From: Deltaproteobacteria bacterium UBA5754
GTDB lineage: Bacteria > Desulfobacterota > Dissulfuribacteria > Dissulfuribacterales > UBA5754
Direction of reading: 5' to 3'
NCBI GenBank assembly: GCA_002419025.1
Contig: DIFG01000098.1
Span: 1 to 35,183 of the forward strand
DNA: 35,183 nucleotides
The position numbers and the translations under genes are program-made. The notes beneath the pieces were generated by a model. It was not told the DNA's origin and did no database searches. It saw nothing but the letters and a program-made list of their open reading frames with translations. Below, piece after piece: positions 23,813 through 32,095 of the stretch. Every line of letters begins with the position of its first letter. Position 1 is the first letter of the stretch.

Positions 23813-25350
23813 GCCTCGGAAAGAAGGTCCTCCTTTCCATCGTGGGTATGCTCCTCATTTTTGGTTTCGCTCTCCTTGTCTGGCTCTCTGCCGAGCAGAA
23901 ACGGACCATTGAGGGACAGCTCCTGCGGGAGGCCCAGGGGATATACCACTACCTTGTCCTTACCCGGCTCTGGGTATCGGAGCATGGCGGGGTGTATATC
24001 GAGGAGGAAAACGCCTTCCGGCGTCTTACGCCGTCTGATGTCGTCGAGGACCTGGCCCGCGAGGCGGAGAACGGATTCCCTGTCACTTTTCGTATGGCTG
24101 TCGCCGATTCCGCGAATCCACGCCATGTGCCGGACGCGTTCGAGGTTCGTGCCATCGATCTTTTGAGAAGGGGAGATCGTGAGGTCTGGAAGACGGAATG
24201 GACAGAAACCGATGTGACCTTCCGCTACGCAGGCCCGCTCGTCTTTGACAATGAATGCGTCAGGTGTCATGGCGAGTCGGTCAAAGGGTTCTGCGGGGCG
24301 CCGTCCCGTGAGGTTTTAGGCTGCATCAGCGTTTCTCTCCCGGCCGACGGTCCATTCGCGGAACTCGCCCGCACGAGGAGGGATTACACCTTATATTGTC
24401 TTGCGGCCCTCGGGCTCCTTGCCGTCCTCCTCTACGCAATGGTGCGAAGCTACGTCCTTGTCCCCCTCCGCACCTTGAGCGAGGCCTCTCAAAGGGTTCG
24501 AAGCGGGGACTATACGGTCAGGGTGTGCTTGAAAAAAGGCCCTGAATGGAGGGAGCTCGGGGAGAGTTTCAACGACATGCTGGACTCTGTCTCCGGTCAG
24601 CGCAAGGGTCTCGAAAACGAGATCGACCGGGCTGTCACGGACCTGAAAAAGGCTTATCAGGAACTCTCGGAGATCTCCTGTTACCGCTCCGAGTTCTTCG
24701 CACACGTGACGCATGACCTCAAGACCCCTATTACCGCCATCAAGGGTGCGGCGGAGGTACTTGGGAAAAAGACAGGGGGTGAGGGCGGAGAATACCTGGA
24801 CATCATCCACAGAAACGCGTCCAAACTCTCGAAGATGGTCCAGGACCTTCTCGATTCCTCGCGCATCGAGAGCAAGGGACTCGAACTCGACCTGGAGGAA
24901 CGTGATCTGGCAGAGGTCGTGGAGGATGCAATTCTCATGGTGACTCCCCTTGCATGGGAGAAAAAGATCGCCATACGATACGACGTGCCGCACGAGCCGC
25001 ATATCTTTCCCATCGATTCTCCGCGTATGGAACAGGCCGTTTCCAATCTCCTTTCAAATGCCATAAAGTTTTCTCCGGCAGGATCCGAGGTCTGGGTCAG
25101 CCTGGAAAGCTCAGGTGCCGAGACCATCGTCTCCGTGGAGGATTTCGGGAGCGGCATCCTCGAATCCGAGCGTGAACTCGTCTTTCAGAAATTTTTTTGC
25201 CGTTCTGGAGAGAAGGCGAGCGAGGGGATCGGCCTCGGGCTTGCCATCGCCAAGGGGATCATCGAGTCCCATGGGGGCAGGATCTGGATCTCCGCCCCCG
25301 ATCATCCGGGGACTGTTTTTCATTTTGCCCTCAAACGGAAAGACGCATGA
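23809..25350 (+). CDS. Sensor histidine kinase with periplasmic DUF3365 (Tll0287-like) heme-motif domain
   Basis: 513 residues. Membrane helix 1 about 7-27; periplasmic domain 28-190; membrane helix 2 about 192-213; HAMP about 214-265; coiled linker; HisKA with phospho-acceptor H302 in HVTHDLKTP; HATPase with NLLSNAIKF (413-421), DFGSG (445-449) and GIGLGLAIAKG (473-483). The periplasmic domain shows DUF3365 hallmarks (YHYLVLTRLWVSEHGGVYI, ANPRHVPDAFE) and a c-type heme attachment motif CVRCH at 150-154. Heme there would let it sense redox state, oxygen, NO or a related ligand. The start overlaps the LysR stop (ATGA) and the response regulator overlaps its stop. Control of the nearby nap operon is inference. 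Confidence 0.9.
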   Translation: MSLGKKVLLSIVGMLLIFGFALLVWLSAEQKRTIEGQLLREAQGIYHYLVLTRLWVSEHGGVYIEEENAFRRLTPSDVVEDLAREAENGFPVTFRMAVADSANPRHVPDAFEVRAIDLLRRGDREVWKTEWTETDVTFRYAGPLVFDNECVRCHGESVKGFCGAPSREVLGCISVSLPADGPFAELARTRRDYTLYCLAALGLLAVLLYAMVRSYVLVPLRTLSEASQRVRSGDYTVRVCLKKGPEWRELGESFNDMLDSVSGQRKGLENEIDRAVTDLKKAYQELSEISCYRSEFFAHVTHDLKTPITAIKGAAEVLGKKTGGEGGEYLDIIHRNASKLSKMVQDLLDSSRIESKGLELDLEERDLAEVVEDAILMVTPLAWEKKIAIRYDVPHEPHIFPIDSPRMEQAVSNLLSNAIKFSPAGSEVWVSLESSGAETIVSVEDFGSGILESERELVFQKFFCRSGEKASEGIGLGLAIAKGIIESHGGRIWISAPDHPGTVFHFALKRKDA

Positions 25351-26060
25351 AAAAAGACACAATTCTCGTCATAGAAGACGATCCGGATATCCTGAAGGTC
25401 CTGGCCGACCACCTCGAACTGGACGGTTTCATGGTCAGGACCGCCGGGACAGGCGAGGAGGGAAAGAGGATCTTTCGAGAAAGCCGGCCTGATCTCATCA
25501 TCCTCGACCTCAATCTGCCAGATATCGACGGCATAAGGGTCTGCTCGTGCATCCGCAAGGTCTCGGACGCGCCCATCATCATGCTCACGGCTCGCGACTC
25601 CCTGACGGACAAGGTCAGGGGGTTCGAATGCGGGGCGGACGACTACATCGTGAAGCCTTTCGAGTATCTCGAGATCGTGGCCCGTATCCGTGCGTGTCTG
25701 AGAAGGACAGGTGCCTCCGGGCCGAAGAGGGATAGTCTCCTTTTGGGGGATCTCGCAATTGATCTTTTGAAAAAGGAGGTCAGGCTCGGGAATAGATTGG
25801 TCAAGCTTACGAAAAAGGAGTTTGAACTCCTGGAACTCCTCATTTCTCATGATGGGGAGGTTCTCACGCGGGATTACATCACTGCCCAGCTCTGGCCGAA
25901 CGAAGAGGTCTATGCCTGGAGCAGGGCCCTCGACGTGCACGTGAGACGTCTCCGCCAGAAGATGGAGCCCGACCCTACCTCTCCACGGTTCATCCTTACC
26001 CACACGGGCGTGGGTTACCGTTTCGACTCCTCGGGGGCAGGAGAACTTCCAGGAGCGTGA
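25347..26060 (+). CDS. OmpR/PhoB-family response regulator
   Basis: 237 residues. Receiver domain 1-120 with acidic pocket E10/D11/D12, phospho-acceptor D54 (LIILDLNLP), T81 and K103 (VKPF). The C-terminal winged helix (about 135-232) ends HVRRLRQKMEPDP and THTGVGYRF, typical of OmpR-type DNA binding. ATG 25347 overlaps the kinase stop as ATGA, so the pair is cognate by position. Its 3' end overlaps the convergent napH gene by 46 bases. Confidence 0.94.
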   Translation: MKKDTILVIEDDPDILKVLADHLELDGFMVRTAGTGEEGKRIFRESRPDLIILDLNLPDIDGIRVCSCIRKVSDAPIIMLTARDSLTDKVRGFECGADDYIVKPFEYLEIVARIRACLRRTGASGPKRDSLLLGDLAIDLLKKEVRLGNRLVKLTKKEFELLELLISHDGEVLTRDYITAQLWPNEEVYAWSRALDVHVRRLRQKMEPDPTSPRFILTHTGVGYRFDSSGAGELPGA

Positions 26061-26905
26061 TCCACGGGAAGCTCCGGCAAGTTGTTCGCCTGGGTGTGCC
26101 ATTCAAGGGAGAGGGCGTTCGTTGCGCAGGCGTCCACGCAGGCCCCGCAGTTCCAGCAATGGACCGACTTCCCTTCGTCGAGGCTGGGCTTGAGGCCGAG
26201 TGGGCATGCCCTGTCGCAGAGGCCGCAGGAGACGCACGCATTTGGATTCCGTCGTACTTTGAGTTTTCTCTTCGATCCGATAAGGGCGAGAAGGGCGCCC
26301 AAAGGGCATAGATACCGGCAGTAGAATCGCCTGGTGATGAGATTCATGCCAAGGACGAGAAGGACCACAACCCCTTCCACGGCGAGTGTATGGAAAAAGA
26401 CCGCGTTCATGATCTCACGCCCCACGAGTCCGGCTGGCGAGAGGAAGACAAAAAAGGGCGCTCCGAGGATCATGGCGAGGAGGAATTCGCCCACGAGTGA
26501 GTACCAAAATATGGAACGAGGGAGGATGAACCGGTCGCGGATGCGTTTTTTCCCCGTAACCACGGTGACGAGACGGTCGGAAAGATCCGAGAGGAAATGG
26601 ATCGGACAGATCCATCCGCAAAAGACCCTGCCGAGGAGAAGGGCGAGGAGGATCGGGATCAGCATCCCCACAAGGAGGGGAGGGTAGAGATGCCTGGCGA
26701 CGAGGATACTTTCCATACCCTCGAGGGGGGAGACGATCCACAGTTTCCCGATGCCCAGGGACTGGTACCAGCCCTGGATGAACGTGAAGTGGAAGTGGAG
26801 GATGAGAAAGGGATTGACAAGGATGAGAAGAAAGGCGCACGCCTGGATGAAAAGCCTCCATCTCGTGATGGTGGATGTCTTTTTTCTCTCTTTTGTCGGA
26901 ATCAT
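26015..26905 (-). CDS. napH: NapH-like quinol dehydrogenase membrane subunit
   Basis: 296 residues. Several membrane helices (about 17-40, 75-95, 130-150, 165-185), the two FCGWICPI and YCRYLCPLGAL motifs characteristic of NapH/NosR/CcoG-type proteins, and two cytoplasmic-side [4Fe-4S] motifs, CVSCGLCDRACP and CWNCGACVDACATNAL. It is thought to form a quinol-oxidising complex with NapG that feeds electrons to periplasmic nitrate reductase. ATG 26905 overlaps the napG stop (ATGA on the minus strand). It is the last gene of the nap operon and runs into the 3' end of the response regulator. Confidence 0.92.
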   Translation of the reverse strand: MIPTKERKKTSTITRWRLFIQACAFLLILVNPFLILHFHFTFIQGWYQSLGIGKLWIVSPLEGMESILVARHLYPPLLVGMLIPILLALLLGRVFCGWICPIHFLSDLSDRLVTVVTGKKRIRDRFILPRSIFWYSLVGEFLLAMILGAPFFVFLSPAGLVGREIMNAVFFHTLAVEGVVVLLVLGMNLITRRFYCRYLCPLGALLALIGSKRKLKVRRNPNACVSCGLCDRACPLGLKPSLDEGKSVHCWNCGACVDACATNALSLEWHTQANNLPELPVDHAPGSSPAPEESKR

Positions 26906-27498
26906 CGCCGTAACCCGCTATAAAGGGGCTCGATGTTCACGGCCTTTCTGCCGTCTTCCGTGGAGATGGGGCAGCCGTGGGTGCAGAGTCCGCATCCGGT
27001 GCAATATTTTTCGTCTATCACCGGGCGGAGTTCATCCAGCCGTATGGCCTTTTCCTTGAACGGGCAGACATTGTAGCAGGTCCGGCACAGGGCCTCTTCC
27101 CTCCAGGTGATGCACCGGTGCCGGTCCACGACGGCAAGCCCCATGCGTGTGTCCTCCTGGCGGATCCTTCTCAGGGTCCCGGTGGGACAGACCTCCACGC
27201 ATTTCATGCAGAGATAGCATGGAACGTCTTCCGCACGGATCAGCGGGGTTCCGGCATGAATCCCGACTCTGGCGTCAAGCTGTATGATGGAGCGGTACGG
27301 ACAGACCTCGATACAGCGTCCACAGCGGATACACTTTCCAGTAAATATCTCTTCGGAGACCGCCCCGGGCGGGCGAAGCCTATTGGTCGCGACAGGACTC
27401 TGAAAGATTCCGCCTGCACAGGCCTTGCGCGCGGGAAGGAGGAACAGCCCGGCGAGGATTTTAAGGAAGGATCGCCGGGCGTTTCGGATTCGATTCAT
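26902..27498 (-). CDS. napG: NapG-like periplasmic iron-sulfur protein
   Basis: 198 residues. Twin-arginine-type signal (ARRSFLKILAGLFLLP) and four [4Fe-4S] clusters: CIRCGRCIEVCP, CYLCMKCVEVCP, the longer-spaced group ending CRTCYNVCP, and CTGCGLCTHGCP. It passes electrons from NapH toward NapM/NapA or NapC. ATG 27498 lies inside the end of napD (38-base overlap) and has a weak ribosome-binding site, implying coupled translation. Confidence 0.92.
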   Translation of the reverse strand: MNRIRNARRSFLKILAGLFLLPARKACAGGIFQSPVATNRLRPPGAVSEEIFTGKCIRCGRCIEVCPYRSIIQLDARVGIHAGTPLIRAEDVPCYLCMKCVEVCPTGTLRRIRQEDTRMGLAVVDRHRCITWREEALCRTCYNVCPFKEKAIRLDELRPVIDEKYCTGCGLCTHGCPISTEDGRKAVNIEPLYSGLRR

Positions 27499-27724
27499 CT
27501 TCGAAATTGAGATAGGTCATGCCCACTGTGAGCACGCCATCCACCCGGGAGATCGCCTCGACAACCGTCTCGAGCAGATTGGATGTTTCGGCTTCAACCA
27601 CCACGACCAGATCACCCTTCCCGTTCGATCCGTGGACCTCGACTCCGGGCAGTTCCAGGATCTTCGGCATAACCCGATCCTCCCACCCCTTGCCGCATGA
27701 GACAACGAGGCCGCCTATGGGCAT
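27461..27724 (-). CDS. napD: NapD-like chaperone for NapA
   Basis: 87 residues. Cytoplasmic chaperone that binds the Tat signal of NapA during cofactor insertion. The ferredoxin-like pattern (GGLVVSCGKGWEDRVMPKI at the start, LPGVEVHG, GDLVVVVEAE, ISRVDGVLTVGMTYLNFE at the end) is that of the NapD family. GGAGGAGACAC precedes ATG 27724. It lies 58 bases after napA. Confidence 0.9.
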   Translation of the reverse strand: MPIGGLVVSCGKGWEDRVMPKILELPGVEVHGSNGKGDLVVVVEAETSNLLETVVEAISRVDGVLTVGMTYLNFEDESNPKRPAILP

Positions 27725-27782
27725 GTGTCTCCTCCCTTGTCAGAAAGAAAAGGCCTCTGGCCCCAATTTCCATCATCCTGTG

Positions 27783-30185
27783 TCATAGGCTTACGATATA
27801 GGGCTTCAGTGGGACCGATCCGGAGACGCGCCGGATCCTCGCAGCGCTGATCTTGAACTCCGGCTCCTTTGAGATGGGGTCGAACGCGTCCTTGCAGACC
27901 TTGTTGATCATGCGGTCCTCGTCCATGTCGTGCCAGTAAACAAAGACCATGCCCTCGATCGGCCCCTCGTAGACCTTGGCAGGAAGGACGTTTTTCCCGC
28001 GGTGGGACTCCACCTCCACCATGTCTCCGGGTTTGATGCCGAGCCGGGCCGCGTCCTTCGGGTTGACCTCGATGAAGGCGTATGGGTTCGCCCGCATGAG
28101 TTCCGGGATCCTTCCGGTCATGCTCGATGTGTGCCAGTGGTCGATGATGCGACCCGTCGAGAGGACGAAGGGATATTCGGCATCCGGCTCTTCGGCAGCG
28201 CCAGCATGAGGCCTCAGCCATACATAGAGCTTTCTGTCAGCATGGGCAGGGCCGTAGAACTGGAAAGGCTTGTCGTCCTTGGCCTCGGAATCCGCCATGG
28301 GGTCGATCCCCCGGACGAATTTTATCTCAGTGCCTCCCTTTCGGGCGAAATCTTCAGTAGGGGCCGGCCACTGGACGCCGTCGGCCATCCCTTTCATGAC
28401 CTCGTAGGTGGCACCTCTCAGGTCGTTGTCCCTGCCCTTTGTGAGCTTCTGGGTGTATTCGTCCCATACGGCCTTGGGCAGGGCCCACCCTTCTTCCAGT
28501 CCCTTGAAGGGTTCAATGCATTTCTCGATAACCGGGTCCTTCAACTCCCTTGCAAGCCTCAATGTCCACTCCCGAGCAATCCAGACCTCGGGTTTGGCCT
28601 CGCCCGGCGGGTCCACTGCCTTCGGGGTGAGCTGGGAACGGCGTTCGGTGCATCCATAGACTCCGGTCTTCTCGAAGTGGAAGGCCGTAGGAAGGACGAG
28701 ATTTGCAAGCTCAGTTGTCTTGGTCGGAAAGACGTCCGTACAGACGAGAAAGACGTCGTCCCTGCGCATGCCCTTTCGGTAGAAATCGACGTTGGGAAGG
28801 CTCTGGGCCGGGCTTGTGCAGTTTATCCAGATGGCCTTGATCTTTCCCTCGTTCACGGCGGAGAAAAGGGCCATGGTGTGGAGCCCAGGTTTGGGCGGGA
28901 TCCTTCCAGCCGGGACCCCCCAGAGCTCCTCTACCTGGTTTCTGGCCTTGTCGTTTTCGACTGGGCGATGCCCCGGGAGGATATGGCAGAGCCCTCCTCC
29001 CTCGCGCACCCCGCCACATGCGTTCGGCTGGCCCGTGAGGGAAAGGCTGTCCGCGCCGGGTCGGCAGATCTGGCCAGTCAGGAGATGGAGGTTGTTTACG
29101 AGATTGTTCGCCCAGACCCCCCGGATCCTCTGGTTGAGCCCCATGCACCACATGCTGACGGTCCCCTTCGATTGGGCAAAGGTCCTGGAGACCTGTCGGA
29201 TGATGTCCGGGGTGATGTTCCCTCCGCAGATGGCAGCGGCCTTTTCAGGCGTGTATTCCGAGATGAACTCCTTATAGGCCTCAAAGTCGACTGTCTTTGC
29301 CTCCTTTTCTTCCTGCTTCTTGAAGACGCAGTAATCCGAGACGAACTTTTCGTCGAAGAGCTTTTCCTCGATGATGACGTTCGCCATAGCGTTCATGAGG
29401 GCGAGATCCGTTCCCGGCTTGAACTGCAGGTGGATGTCCGCGATGCGGGAGGTGGGGGAGACACGGGGGTCCACGTTGATGACCGTCACATCCTTGGGGT
29501 GGTCGAGCTTTCTCCTCATGACCCTGCGGAAGATGACTGGGTGGGCCTCGGCCATGTTGCTTCCGATGATGAAGAAGCAGTTCGTCTTTTCGATGTTCGA
29601 ATAGGACCCGATGGGTTCATCGGCGCCAAAGGACGTGACATAACCTCCGACGGCGCTCGCCATGCAGAGCCGGGGATTCCCCTCCACGTTGTTTGTTTGA
29701 AGGCCGGCGCGAAAGATCTTCTGGAAGAGATAGGTCTCCTCTGTCTGGGCCTGTCCGGAGCCGTAGTAAGCGACCGAGTCGTTTCCATGTTCCTTGACGG
29801 CCTTGGCGAACTCCCGTGCTGCGATGTCAAGGGCCTGATCCCAGGAGATCTCCTTGAACGGCTGGTCCTTCTTTGTCCTGTAGAGCGGTTTCGTGAGCCG
29901 ATCGGGATGCCCGATGAGCTTGTAGAAGAGCATGCCCTTCATGCAGACATAGCCGAGGTTCGTCCTGGAGTCGGCTACCCCCCGGAGCGCCACGGCCTTT
30001 CCGTTTTTGACCCCGAGATCCAGCCTGCAGCCCACTCCGCAGAGCCTGCACGTGCCACGGACCCATTTTTCCGTTTCTTCGCCTCGTGCCCGTTCCGTTT
30101 CACCGAGCGGCAGGTTCAGCCCCACGTATGATGCCGCGGTGAGGGCCGCGGATTTCTTTATGAATTCCCTTCTTGTAAGAGACAT
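27783..30185 (-). CDS. napA: Periplasmic nitrate reductase catalytic subunit
   Basis: 800 residues. Reduces nitrate to nitrite at a Mo-bis-MGD centre in the periplasm. Tat signal with LTRREFIKKSAA near the start; [4Fe-4S] ligands C46, C49, C53 (CRLCGVGC) and C81, with the relay lysine K83; the molybdenum cysteine C174 in NPRLCMASAVGGY, which separates Nap from serine- or aspartate-ligated relatives. ATG 30185 has AAGGAGGTGCGAACC upstream; the open frame extends beyond, into napM, without support. Formate dehydrogenases have selenocysteine or cysteine in a different context, so nitrate reductase is favoured, supported by napD, napG and napH. No napB is present, as in Desulfovibrio-type systems. 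Confidence 0.94.
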   Translation of the reverse strand: MSLTRREFIKKSAALTAASYVGLNLPLGETERARGEETEKWVRGTCRLCGVGCRLDLGVKNGKAVALRGVADSRTNLGYVCMKGMLFYKLIGHPDRLTKPLYRTKKDQPFKEISWDQALDIAAREFAKAVKEHGNDSVAYYGSGQAQTEETYLFQKIFRAGLQTNNVEGNPRLCMASAVGGYVTSFGADEPIGSYSNIEKTNCFFIIGSNMAEAHPVIFRRVMRRKLDHPKDVTVINVDPRVSPTSRIADIHLQFKPGTDLALMNAMANVIIEEKLFDEKFVSDYCVFKKQEEKEAKTVDFEAYKEFISEYTPEKAAAICGGNITPDIIRQVSRTFAQSKGTVSMWCMGLNQRIRGVWANNLVNNLHLLTGQICRPGADSLSLTGQPNACGGVREGGGLCHILPGHRPVENDKARNQVEELWGVPAGRIPPKPGLHTMALFSAVNEGKIKAIWINCTSPAQSLPNVDFYRKGMRRDDVFLVCTDVFPTKTTELANLVLPTAFHFEKTGVYGCTERRSQLTPKAVDPPGEAKPEVWIAREWTLRLARELKDPVIEKCIEPFKGLEEGWALPKAVWDEYTQKLTKGRDNDLRGATYEVMKGMADGVQWPAPTEDFARKGGTEIKFVRGIDPMADSEAKDDKPFQFYGPAHADRKLYVWLRPHAGAAEEPDAEYPFVLSTGRIIDHWHTSSMTGRIPELMRANPYAFIEVNPKDAARLGIKPGDMVEVESHRGKNVLPAKVYEGPIEGMVFVYWHDMDEDRMINKVCKDAFDPISKEPEFKISAARIRRVSGSVPLKPYIVSL

Positions 30186-30198
30186 GGTTCGCACCTCC

Positions 30199-30555
30199 TT
30201 ATTCCTTAGCGACGAAACCGTGGGCCGGGTGGCATTCCCAGCACATCTTTCCCTCTGAGTGCCCGAAGGCCTCCTGATGGCAGACGGCGCAGGCCGAGAC
30301 ATCAGGGACTTTTTTGAGGTCCTCGTAAGTGCCGTGGCACTGGTAGCACTTGACGTTTGCGATCCCGTGGGTGGACTCGAACCACTCCGTGTAGATCTTG
30401 GGGGTTGCGGTTTTGTGGCACTCGAAGCAGGGCATGAGTTTTTCCTGCTCTGTGACCGCTGGGTGGACGGCCTTTTCACCGGCAAAGGACATGTGCACTG
30501 AAATGGCAAGGGACGCGCCGATCATGGCGGCTTCGAAATGGAATCCTCTTTTCAC
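30199..30555 (-). CDS. napM: Tetraheme cytochrome c, NapM-like
   Basis: 118 residues with four CxxCH heme motifs: CFECH (43-47), CYQCH (70-74), CAVCH (89-93) and CWECH (105-109). The N-terminus (KRGFHFEAAMIGASLAISVHMSFAG in two parts) is a signal peptide or anchor. Position directly before napA (13 bases) matches NapM of the Desulfovibrio napCMADGH operon, where it carries electrons to NapA in place of NapB. GTG 30555 was chosen because GAGGAGGAGG lies just upstream and the longer frame has a non-signal, low-complexity N-terminus. Confidence 0.85.
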   Translation of the reverse strand: MKRGFHFEAAMIGASLAISVHMSFAGEKAVHPAVTEQEKLMPCFECHKTATPKIYTEWFESTHGIANVKCYQCHGTYEDLKKVPDVSACAVCHQEAFGHSEGKMCWECHPAHGFVAKE

Positions 30556-30575
30556 GGTCCTCCTCCTCGGCACAA

Positions 30576-30599
30576 AAGGCCCGCCAGGAGACGGGCCTT
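30576..30599 (-). promoter_or_regulatory. Hairpin between the octaheme cytochrome gene and napM
   Basis: On the minus strand AAGGCCCG and CGGGCCTT form an 8-bp perfect stem with an 8-base loop, followed by TTGTG, a short U run. It sits in the 73-base gap, 20 bases before the napM start. It may act as a weak terminator or an mRNA stability or processing element that sets different levels of the flanking genes. Confidence 0.45.
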
Positions 30600-30628
30600 C
30601 CTGTCTCAGGTGTGGGTGTTGGGCGCCT

Positions 30629-32050
30629 TTACTTTGCAGGGGCTTCCGGTTGTGCGGCCTTTCCGAAGATTTCTTCGGGCTTGGTTTTGGAACCGGTTGC
30701 ACCCGGGAAGTCCTTCATGATAAATGCCTTCTGACCCGTTTCCATGAGATGATTGGCCTCGTCCATGAAGTTGAGGAGACGGTGCTTGCACTCGTAGAAA
30801 CCGTGCCACCAGGAATAGTCAGGGGCCATCATCATGGCTCCCATCCGCGCGCGCCGTCCCTCGTGATGCCAGAGTTCATAGAACTCCCACTCGAGGTCTT
30901 CATCGAAATAGCGGGTCTTGTCGAGGAGTCCCTTTTCATAAAGGGTATCCATCATCTTTTTGGCTGGTTTGTAATAGACCTCGTTGTATTCCTCCACCGC
31001 CTTGTCGAAGGCAATGAAGTGATCATCCGTCCATGCCTTGCTGTGGCACTGGAGGCATATCTCCTTCATCTTGCCGCGTTCTGTCTCCCAGTTGGTCTTG
31101 GCGGGGAAGGGCTTGAACTCCGACGGCCTTATGGTGAGTGGGGCCTGGGTCTCCCAGGAGAGACGCTCCGTGACGTCGTGGGTGGTGAGGACCTTGCCGG
31201 CACCTGACATATGACAGGAGGCGCAGGTGGGTGCCCGGTAGTCCACGCCCGGAGTCCAGGTTCCGGGGGCTGCGTCCCAATTGTAGGTATGTCCATTGCT
31301 TTCATAGATGGCGCCGTGTTTGGATTCCGCGTAGATCTCTTTCTGGGGGTGATCCGGCCCGAGGTGGCACTGCCCGCAGACTTCTGGCCTTCTCGCCTCC
31401 GCGGTGGAGAACCGGTGGCGGGTGTGGCAGCTCGAACAGCTTCCGAGGCTTCCGTCCATGTTCACCCGTCCGACACCCACATTCGGCCAGGTTTCGGGAT
31501 CGAGGGCGCCGTCCTTTACCTTGAGAACCGTCCCATGGCAGTGGTAGCATCCGGTCTTTCGCTCGTTGTCCGAGTTCATTCCGTCGTTGAGCCACTTGTC
31601 GATCTTCCAGATGATTTCCAGGGTGTGTGCGTGTTTGCTCCGGCTGTACTGGGTGACCTCGTCCGGATGACAGCGGGAGCAATCCTTTGGTGTGACGACC
31701 GCAGTGACAGGGGTCTTGTATTCCCTTTTGGCAAAGGGCATGTCCCCCTTTTCGTAGTACTGATAGTGGGCCTTGCTCACATCGGGGTCGTGTTCCTCGG
31801 CCATGTGGCAGTCGAGACAGCTGATGTTCGAGGATGCATGGCGACTCGCAGCCCAATCAGCAAAGATCCCGGGCGTCTTGACCTTGTGGCATTCGATACA
31901 GGCGAGGGCCTGGTCCGACATCCCCCTCTCTATTCGAAACTCCTTGGCCTTTGGGACGTTCGGAGTCTGCTGGGCAGGGGGCTGTGCATGGGTGATTCCC
32001 CATGAGAAGGGAACGACGAGAAGAGGCAGCAAGATCCTTCCTTTTTCCAT
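30629..32050 (-). CDS. Octaheme c-type cytochrome of the hydroxylamine oxidoreductase (Hao) family
   Basis: 473 residues with a signal peptide (RILLPLLVVPFSWGITHAQ). Eight CxxCH motifs are at residues 51, 78, 124, 168, 205, 225, 276 and 332 (CIECH, CLDCH, CSRCH, CYHCH, CSSCH, CGQCH, CASCH, CLQCH), matching the count in Hao; the fourth heme is the active site in that family. After the last heme there is a long helical region with APDYSWWHGFYE near 409-420. Oxidative Hao has a tyrosine cross-link from this part of a neighbouring subunit; versions without it reduce nitrite or hydroxylamine to ammonium. Whether the tyrosine is conserved here needs alignment. No CxxCK heme (NrfA) is present. ATG 32050 has AGGAGG nine bases upstream. 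Location in a nap operon favours the reductive role. Confidence 0.88.
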   Translation of the reverse strand: MEKGRILLPLLVVPFSWGITHAQPPAQQTPNVPKAKEFRIERGMSDQALACIECHKVKTPGIFADWAASRHASSNISCLDCHMAEEHDPDVSKAHYQYYEKGDMPFAKREYKTPVTAVVTPKDCSRCHPDEVTQYSRSKHAHTLEIIWKIDKWLNDGMNSDNERKTGCYHCHGTVLKVKDGALDPETWPNVGVGRVNMDGSLGSCSSCHTRHRFSTAEARRPEVCGQCHLGPDHPQKEIYAESKHGAIYESNGHTYNWDAAPGTWTPGVDYRAPTCASCHMSGAGKVLTTHDVTERLSWETQAPLTIRPSEFKPFPAKTNWETERGKMKEICLQCHSKAWTDDHFIAFDKAVEEYNEVYYKPAKKMMDTLYEKGLLDKTRYFDEDLEWEFYELWHHEGRRARMGAMMMAPDYSWWHGFYECKHRLLNFMDEANHLMETGQKAFIMKDFPGATGSKTKPEEIFGKAAQPEAPAK

Positions 32051-32095
32051 TCCCACGATCCTCCTTTCAGGATATGTTTTTTGGCTTGAATGACG

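Noticed and set aside
27930..30131. A 733-codon open frame on the plus strand, antisense to napA
   Set aside because: The translated sequence has no recognisable domain and reads as the complement of a high-GC gene whose strong motifs (CRLCGVGC, NPRLCMASAVGGY) are on the other strand. Long antisense frames are expected from such codon usage.
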